Positions 41,176 through 46,165 of a DNA stretch of 46,165 bases are shown here, piece by piece. Numbering within the stretch: position 1 is the stretch's first letter; every line of letters starts with the position of its first letter. Position numbers and translations under genes: made by a program. The notes below the pieces were generated by a model, which was not told the DNA's origin, did not search any database, and saw nothing but the letters and a program-made list of their open reading frames with translations. Origin of the DNA: Microcaldota archaeon (GTDB taxonomy: Archaea > Micrarchaeota > Micrarchaeia > Micrarchaeales > CABMGC01); contig JAJZKW010000008.1 in the NCBI GenBank assembly GCA_021803945.1, positions 1 to 46,165 on the forward strand. Reading direction: 5' to 3'.

Positions 41176-42456
41176 CTAACCGTGGGGTTGGCCGTGAAAG
41201 AGACAGTATTCCCACAATGGCATGACTGTTATGCCTTTGGTATTCTCATTCGCAGTGTCGGTAAGCAGCAATAATTCCTTTACCTTATCCCCATGCTTTT
41301 CTTTGAACTTAAGCAACTGCCCCACATCGATGCCGGATGACTTTACCTCTATGCCTATAAGGCTGCGGCCTTCTTGCAGCACAAAATCGACTTCAAAAGA
41401 ATTTCTGTAGAAGAACTTTGCTTTTGTTACTGAAGCCACAGAATTCTCATACATCTTGGGTAGGAGCGAGGTGATGTTTTCGCCTGATGCAAATGCGATG
41501 TTTGGAGTCTGGAGATATGCCTTCTTCAGTTTCCTTCGGCTTGATACTGGAGATCCTCTGAAGTTAAATACAAACATTATTATCATGCCGAATTCAAGGT
41601 ACTCGAAGTAGTTAGCTATCGTTCTTTGGTCCTTTCCAAGATCTCTTGCGATTGACGCGTAATCTACTATCATTCCGGGATTCCTTGCCACCATATCCGC
41701 AAGTGTCTTCAACAGACCCACGTCCGCGATTCCGAAACTCTCCTGGAGGTCCTTGTAGACTATCTTTTCCATCACGTCCTCATTGATATATCTTCTAGCG
41801 ACCTCTTCGTCTTCAATATTTACAAGCTCCGGAAATGCGCCGTATTTTATATATTTATCGAATAGGGGCAGTAGATTGGATTGCCATAGCCTCGGGTTGC
41901 CTTTTATTTTTACAGTGTCCATGCCCTGCATTTCTAAAAACTCGGGAAAGCTCAGCGGGTCCAATACAAAATCGAATATCCTTCCGGCAAGGCTCTCCTT
42001 TGCGGCTTTTCTAAGGGCTATCGATGCTGAGCCGCTAAGTACGAACTTGACATTAGGATACAGGTCATATACCACCTTTACTTTGCTTTCCCAGTCATCT
42101 ATTTTCTGCACCTCGTCAAGGAATACATAAACTTTTTCCTTTGAATTCTCGAAGGTATCCTGCAAGACATATCTCTGATAGGTATAAAGTATGTCATCAA
42201 GCACATATCGCTTGTCATCAAATGAAAAGTATAGTATATTGGTTGGTTTTGTTTCTTTAAGAAGCTCACTGACCAACTGGAAAAGCAGTGTGCTCTTGCC
42301 CACGCGCCTAAGCCCATATATCAATATGGCCTGCCTCATCTTGACGTACTTTTGTATGCTTGCAAAAAGGTGTCTTCTGTATGTTGGCAGCAGTTCGTCC
42401 CTTACCTTACCGGTGCGCCACCACGTATTAAACCGCTCTAAGAGTTCAGGCTCCAT
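41176..42456 (-). CDS. AAA_14/DUF4143 ATPase, copy 2
   Basis: A 426-aa protein of the same broad family as the gene at 38253 but of a different subgroup. Walker A is GLRRVGKST (48-56), Walker B is YVFLDEVQKIDDW and the sensor is VLSGSASIAL. A wHTH-like middle (YASIARDLGKDQRTIANYF) follows, and the nuclease-like end is EVDFVLQEGRSLIGIEVKSS. A TATATAAA box at 42478-42485 predicts a leaderless mRNA. It again lies just downstream of a truncated surface-gene copy (C). Confidence 0.9.
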   Translation of the reverse strand: MEPELLERFNTWWRTGKVRDELLPTYRRHLFASIQKYVKMRQAILIYGLRRVGKSTLLFQLVSELLKETKPTNILYFSFDDKRYVLDDILYTYQRYVLQDTFENSKEKVYVFLDEVQKIDDWESKVKVVYDLYPNVKFVLSGSASIALRKAAKESLAGRIFDFVLDPLSFPEFLEMQGMDTVKIKGNPRLWQSNLLPLFDKYIKYGAFPELVNIEDEEVARRYINEDVMEKIVYKDLQESFGIADVGLLKTLADMVARNPGMIVDYASIARDLGKDQRTIANYFEYLEFGMIIMFVFNFRGSPVSSRRKLKKAYLQTPNIAFASGENITSLLPKMYENSVASVTKAKFFYRNSFEVDFVLQEGRSLIGIEVKSSGIDVGQLLKFKEKHGDKVKELLLLTDTANENTKGITVMPLWEYCLFHGQPHG

Positions 42457-42526
42457 GTTTTTATTAGAATAATTAGATATATAAATGTTATCTCAGTACG
42501 ATGTTATAAAACAGGTATTTTTATTA

Positions 42527-42541
42527 CATTACTATGTAATG
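42527..42541. repeat. Palindrome upstream of ATPase copy 2
   Basis: CATTAC-TAT-GTAATG forms a perfect 6-bp inverted repeat. It sits between copy C and the ATPase promoter (about 70 nt upstream of the ATG). It could be an operator, but no matching copy was seen upstream of the other ATPase. Confidence 0.4.
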
Positions 42542-42568
42542 ATTTAAAATCTACATGCTATTTATGCA

Positions 42569-42987
42569 TCACGGCGGGACTATCTGCACCGCACTCAGTC
42601 CGGGAGCGCACTCGTTGACCCAGTCGATCGCGACGTTGTATAGTCCTGCCGAGAATGTGAACGGATATGATCCTGGAGCCTGCGTAATCGTCGCCCATGT
42701 GGGGTTTCCGGCAGGCTTCTCGAATATGAATACCTGGTCATCAGCCTGGGTATTGAAGGTGTACGTTCCACTGAGGTACATTGTGGCATTGGCAGCATAG
42801 GCCTCACTGTCATAAGGGCTGGAGCAGGCCACGCCGTTGTTATTCAGCTGGTTCAGTGAAGCAGGGAATGGTATCGTAAGCGAGTTGAAGTAATCATGTC
42901 AGAAATATCCGCTTGTGCCGTAATTCCATTTCTGCTCTCCGTTGAGCGGCCCTCCGAACCAGATGCCGCTGCCCTGATAAGTCGCGC
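42569..42987 (-). pseudogene. Truncated 3' copy C of a PA14-like surface gene
   Basis: About 420 bp related to copy A and to the 3' end of the intact gene. It shares with copy A the same TGA in place of Gly (42899-42901) and the same 3' flank ATGCTATTTATGCATCACGG on the plus strand. Its 5' boundary is close to copy A's (within the GIWFGGPP region). Open frame remains only for 87 codons (42569-42832). It ends next to the promoter of the DUF4258-like gene. Confidence 0.8.
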
Positions 42988-42992
42988 GAAAG

Positions 42993-43003
42993 GCTTTTAA
43001 TTT
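42993..43003 (+). promoter_or_regulatory. TATA box of the nuclease/DUF2283 pair
   Basis: GCTTTTAATTT is centred about 26 nt before ATG 43024, predicting a leaderless mRNA. Confidence 0.4.
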
Positions 43004-43023
43004 GCAATTAACCAAGCCTGAGT

Positions 43024-43329
43024 ATGATCGGCATTGCTAATTCAAAGAACAACATCAAGATAAGGCTCACCGAAGAACGCTGGTTCCATATCTCGGAATC
43101 GCATGACGACCTTGCAGGCCATACGTTCGATGTGCTTGAATGCATAGAAAATCCAGACTATATAGTAAAAGGAACAGAAGACGAAGTGATAGCATGCAGG
43201 AAATACGGCGATAGGTATATAATATCTATTTACAAAGAACATAGTACAGAAGGTTTTGTAATAACAGCTTACTTCACAAAGGAATTGAAGAAATTGCTGA
43301 AAAGGGGCATATTATGGAAAAAGAAATGA
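43024..43329 (+). CDS. DUF4258/PBECR-like putative RNase toxin
   Basis: A 101-aa protein. It shows the pattern LTEERWFHISESHDDL, a nPDYIVKG turn, then YGDRYIISIYKE and GFVITAYFTKELKK. This resembles the small barrel-fold RelE/EndoU-like nucleases that pair with DUF2283 proteins. The conserved His, the Arg/Lys set and the Thr-Ala-Tyr are present, so it may be active. The stop lies within the start of the DUF2283 gene (16-nt overlap), as expected for a coupled pair. Confidence 0.75.
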   Translation: MIGIANSKNNIKIRLTEERWFHISESHDDLAGHTFDVLECIENPDYIVKGTEDEVIACRKYGDRYIISIYKEHSTEGFVITAYFTKELKKLLKRGILWKKK

Positions 43330-43565
43330 CTGTTGAAAGGAAGTTCATAACCAAGTTAGAGAAGCCATTGGTCCAATTGCTAAAACTATCAAACCATACC
43401 TGGATAGACTATGACAAAGGCGCTGACGTCGCATACGTTTCCTTTGACAAGCCTCAAAGGGCAACAGACAGCGAGCTTCTTGATAACGGCGTCTTGGTCA
43501 GGAAGCGCGGCAGGAGGATAATCGGATTAACCATCTTAAACGCAAGCAAGATATTGGGAATCTAG
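43314..43565 (+). CDS. DUF2283 protein, probable antitoxin
   Basis: An 83-aa protein. WIDYDKGADVAYVSF and the later GVLVRKRGRRIIGLTILNAS are the hallmark strands of DUF2283. Such genes often follow DUF4258-like toxins and are thought to be their antitoxins. Overlaps the toxin gene by 16 nt. Confidence 0.85.
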   Translation: MEKEMTVERKFITKLEKPLVQLLKLSNHTWIDYDKGADVAYVSFDKPQRATDSELLDNGVLVRKRGRRIIGLTILNASKILGI

Positions 43566-43901
43566 ACCCTTTTTTGAGAGAAAATTCTGGCATCTTCGAT
43601 TCTGCGGCTGAGTGCAGCCGCTCATCCGCGTGCTGTTCCATGCAGCGTCCGTTGCGGTTCCCCGGTTTCCGTTCCCGAATAATCCTGCGCGTTTCAGTTC
43701 AGGTGCATTATCCCGTACTTGTTGGTAGCTCCCTCCAACGGCTGAAGGCCGTTGGCTTCCCTGAACCACGCATGGACTGCATTTGCGGAGTATGTTTTCA
43801 GTTCCTCGACATACTTTATATGCTAAGGACCTATGCCCCAAAAACCTACGCTCTGATGAAGTGAAGGGATAAAGGGAATAAAGGAGGTCCTTGACGCTGT
43901 T
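43566..43901. other. 336-bp intergenic stretch without a supported gene
   Basis: It lies between the DUF2283 gene and the 3' end of the giant surface gene. A plus-strand frame (43574-43864) is open but shows no domain, promoter or ribosome-binding signal. It contains one perfect hairpin (see separate entry). It may be debris of earlier insertions. Confidence 0.5.
43735..43755. repeat. Perfect hairpin in the intergenic stretch
   Basis: CCAACGGC (43735-43742) and GCCGTTGG (43748-43755) enclose TGAAG. It lies about 150 nt downstream of the giant gene's stop. There is no T-run next to it, so a terminator role is uncertain. Confidence 0.4.
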
Positions 43902-46165
43902 TCACGGCGGGACTATCTGTATCGCGCTCACCCCCGGACCGCATGCATTGGTCCAGTCAATCGCTATGTTGTACAGACCTGCGGAGAAGGTATAAGTATA
44001 TGAAGATGGATTCGAAGCTTCCGGAGATCCTCCAGGGACTGGAGTTATCGAAGTCCATGTGGAACTGCCTGAAGGCTTCTCGAATATGAATGTCTGATCA
44101 TCTACCCAGATATTGAATGTGTACGTGCCGCTGAGATACATTGTTGCGTTCGCAGCATAGGCCTCGGTGTCGAAAGGGCTGGCGCAGGCCACGCCGTTGT
44201 TATTCAGCTGGTTCAGTGAAGCAGGGAATGGTATTGTAAGCGAATTGAAGTAATCATGTCCGAAATATCCGCTTGTGCCGTAATTCCACTGCTGCTCCCC
44301 GTTGGGCGGCCCTCCGAACCAGATGCCGCTGCCCTGGAATGTCGCTCCCCAGCTGTTTCCTGAATTAGTTGGATTGGCATTCGCCGTAGCATAAGGAAGA
44401 GTCTGCTCGCTGCTTGGTAGCATCCATGCAGTGACATTCCACTGCTGCGAAACGACTTTGGACATTGAGAAGTCGCTCAGGCCCCTACCGCATGAGTTGC
44501 TTCCCACCACTGCGAACTGGTAGCTCTGCGGTGCGAAGCTCACATATACAGGCCCGGATACCGGAGGGTTCTTTATGCCCCATGCAGAGGCCATGAAGAC
44601 TGACGCCCAGTCTATGGCTACCGGGCTTGACTGTACAGGCCTGTAGAATACTTCAGTCTCATTGTCGGACCCGAGCCAGAAGGCGTATGTGCCTGAAAGG
44701 TACTGCGTAGTGGATGCGCTGTACCCTGTCGTATTGTAAGAGGATCCGCACAGCGTGTTGGTTGAAAGAGCATTGGTCTGCTGCGGGAAGGGCTCGTTTG
44801 GAGACCCGAGATAGGCGGTGGTGTAACCGTTTATGGTGTATCCAGGGTTTAAGTAGTCATAGGCAGGCGTGCCGAAATTCCACGCCTGGTTGCCTCCGAA
44901 TATCCCGGAAGACCATACTCCGCCCTCCTCGAAGATTGTGTTAGCCGGATCTATCGGATTTGCAAGGGAATTGTTGTACTCTATGCCTTTCGTCTCTCCG
45001 TTTGGATACTGGGAGCTGCATGTATATGAAGGGCCTGGACATGCCCTCCACACAGTAACATTCCACAATACCTGAGGCACTGATTTAGCTCCGAAGCCGA
45101 GGGTCTGCCATTCTCCGTTAACGCTGCCCAATGTCTGGCCCAGCATCGAATTCCCCGAAGGATTCAGATAAAGATACTGATATGACGAAGCGTTAGGCAG
45201 TCCGAAGTTCTGGTAGCCGCTATAATCGTTTGTATTCCCATTCAGCGGCCACCAGCCGACCAGGCTGTTTCCGGGAATCGGAGCTCCTGTTATTCCTTCC
45301 TGGTATAAAGACTGGATGGCTGACTGCGAGAGGGGAGTATTGTAGATTTGGATGTTCGATATTGAACCTTTATAAAATCCGCCATCACAACCAGCTCCGG
45401 ATCCGCAAAGTGCTGAGCCAATCATTAGTGGACTTGTTGCTGTGCCAGTCGTCTGTGTCGCTTGGGATACATATTGGCCGTTTAGATAGATACTCATTAC
45501 TCCTCCTGAATATACGCCCGTAACGAAATACCAAGTATTAGTTGAAAGTACTGCAATGTCAGGCCCACCACATCCTGAGGCGCATGTATCAAAATAGAGT
45601 GCACCACTGGGCCAAAATTCAAAACCCCAATTCCATCCCGTAAGTCCGGGCTGTGTATTTGACAGTACCATGGTACTAGAACTTCCTTTATTCCCACCCA
45701 ATGTAGTGGCCTTCATCCAAAATGAAGCAGTATATGTAGAACCACTATAAAGTGAAGATGCTGGAGTTTGTATGTAGCTGCTTACTCCGTTGAAGTACGC
45801 AGCAGATAGCCCTGCACTTCCTATTCCAAGAGGCATGTCGTTTAGATAAACATGGGCCAATGACTGGTTTGCGCATTGGGCTACAGTATTGCAGTTCAAT
45901 ACTCCTGGCACAGGATAGGAATACTGCGAAAGGTTTCCGGTAAGTATGCTATCACGGTTATATCCTGAGGGGAGAGAGTAAAGCACGTTTGTTGCCTGGC
46001 CGTTGTTGTTATATCCTGAATAATCTTGTGCGTTCCCGTTCAGAGGCCACCAGCCGACCAGGCTGTTCCCTGGAATCGGCAGCGCGCTTATGCCTTCCTG
46101 ATAAAGGGTGTCTATCTGCGTCTGCGACAGGGAAGTGTTGTAGATTTGGACGTTTGAAATTGAGC
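43902..46165 (-). CDS. Giant LamG/PA14-like surface protein (5' part outside the window)
   Basis: The frame is open from the stop at 43902 to the right edge, giving more than 750 residues with the N-terminus missing. From the edge it ends one LamG-type unit (LVGWWPLNGNAQDYSGYNNN). A complete LamG follows, ending LVGWWPLNGNTNDYSGYQN. Then come two tandem PA14-like domains, each starting QWNVT/LWNVT and carrying a G-x-W-x-G-G, WNYGT/WNFGT stretch and YLSGTY(T/A)F. The protein ends IQIVPP. The first visible Met or GTG (45986) is not the start. It resembles the pilin-like LamG protein at 6.5 kb, so the missing N-terminus may be a pilin-like anchor (inference). Probable adhesin or cell-surface filament protein. 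Confidence 0.85.
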   Translation of the reverse strand, partial: SISNVQIYNTSLSQTQIDTLYQEGISALPIPGNSLVGWWPLNGNAQDYSGYNNNGQATNVLYSLPSGYNRDSILTGNLSQYSYPVPGVLNCNTVAQCANQSLAHVYLNDMPLGIGSAGLSAAYFNGVSSYIQTPASSLYSGSTYTASFWMKATTLGGNKGSSSTMVLSNTQPGLTGWNWGFEFWPSGALYFDTCASGCGGPDIAVLSTNTWYFVTGVYSGGVMSIYLNGQYVSQATQTTGTATSPLMIGSALCGSGAGCDGGFYKGSISNIQIYNTPLSQSAIQSLYQEGITGAPIPGNSLVGWWPLNGNTNDYSGYQNFGLPNASSYQYLYLNPSGNSMLGQTLGSVNGEWQTLGFGAKSVPQVLWNVTVWRACPGPSYTCSSQYPNGETKGIEYNNSLANPIDPANTIFEEGGVWSSGIFGGNQAWNFGTPAYDYLNPGYTINGYTTAYLGSPNEPFPQQTNALSTNTLCGSSYNTTGYSASTTQYLSGTYAFWLGSDNETEVFYRPVQSSPVAIDWASVFMASAWGIKNPPVSGPVYVSFAPQSYQFAVVGSNSCGRGLSDFSMSKVVSQQWNVTAWMLPSSEQTLPYATANANPTNSGNSWGATFQGSGIWFGGPPNGEQQWNYGTSGYFGHDYFNSLTIPFPASLNQLNNNGVACASPFDTEAYAANATMYLSGTYTFNIWVDDQTFIFEKPSGSSTWTSITPVPGGSPEASNPSSYTYTFSAGLYNIAIDWTNACGPGVSAIQIVPP

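Noticed and set aside
39637-42987. CRISPR array made of the repeated 3' fragments
   Set aside because: The repeats are hundreds of bp long, coding-derived, unequal in length and separated by genes; no short spacers or cas genes are present.
43574-43864. 96-codon plus-strand frame in the 336-bp gap
   Set aside because: No ribosome-binding or promoter signal, no domain; composition unlike the neighbours.

Overview
The window reads as a chromosomal segment of an archaeon, most likely a DPANN lineage such as Micrarchaeota/Parvarchaeota (inference). Evidence: archaeal/eukaryal ribosomal proteins S6e and L40e, aIF2-gamma, Cdc48/VAT, topoisomerase VI subunit B and a Dim2-type KH protein; a tRNA without encoded CCA; TATA boxes about 25 nt upstream of many starts, giving leaderless or nearly leaderless mRNAs; heavy use of AGG/ATA codons; and pilin-like proteins of the QSAIEYLTTYGWALL type.

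Layout. (1) 1-10.6 kb, informational core: tRNA-Pro(UGG), a duplicated-domain unknown protein, a small winged helix, L40e (only 50 aa), Cdc48, S6e, aIF2-gamma, a DHH phosphoesterase, a pilin-like LamG protein, a coiled-coil/wHTH protein, the KH protein and Top6B. (2) 10.6-11.3 kb: a VapBC toxin-antitoxin pair. (3) 11.3-32.6 kb, nearly all on the minus strand: a locus of about 21 kb that I read as a divergent type IV secretion/DNA-transfer apparatus related to archaeal Ced/Ted and bacterial VirB systems. It has a VirB2-like pilin, six consecutive polytopic membrane proteins sharing three motifs (VirB6/CedA-like), a VirB4-like ATPase lacking the usual N-terminal domain, two separate membrane proteins that look like that missing domain, a stand-alone copy of the ATPase C-terminal domain, and several accessory proteins. 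No relaxase, VirD4 coupling protein or integrase is visible. One gene (18824-20302) lies on the plus strand inside it. (4) 32.8-38.1 kb, plus strand: a compact type IV pilus/archaellum-like assembly operon (wHTH-coiled-coil protein, GspE/ArlI-type ATPase, small coiled-coil protein, two TadC/ArlJ-type membrane proteins). (5) 38.2-46.2 kb, plastic accessory region: the 3' two-thirds or so of a giant LamG/PA14-like surface protein gene running off the right edge, followed downstream by three truncated copies of a related 3' end separated by selfish-looking cargo (two DUF4143 AAA ATPases, a RelE-like toxin with a convergent antitoxin-like gene, and a DUF4258/PBECR-like plus DUF2283 pair).

How the parts may work together (inference). 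The pilus operon probably exports pilin-like proteins such as the one at 6.5-7.5 kb and perhaps the giant LamG protein. The 21-kb locus would build a separate envelope-spanning channel with its own VirB2-like pilin. Both fit a small archaeon that depends on contact with a host or with other cells.
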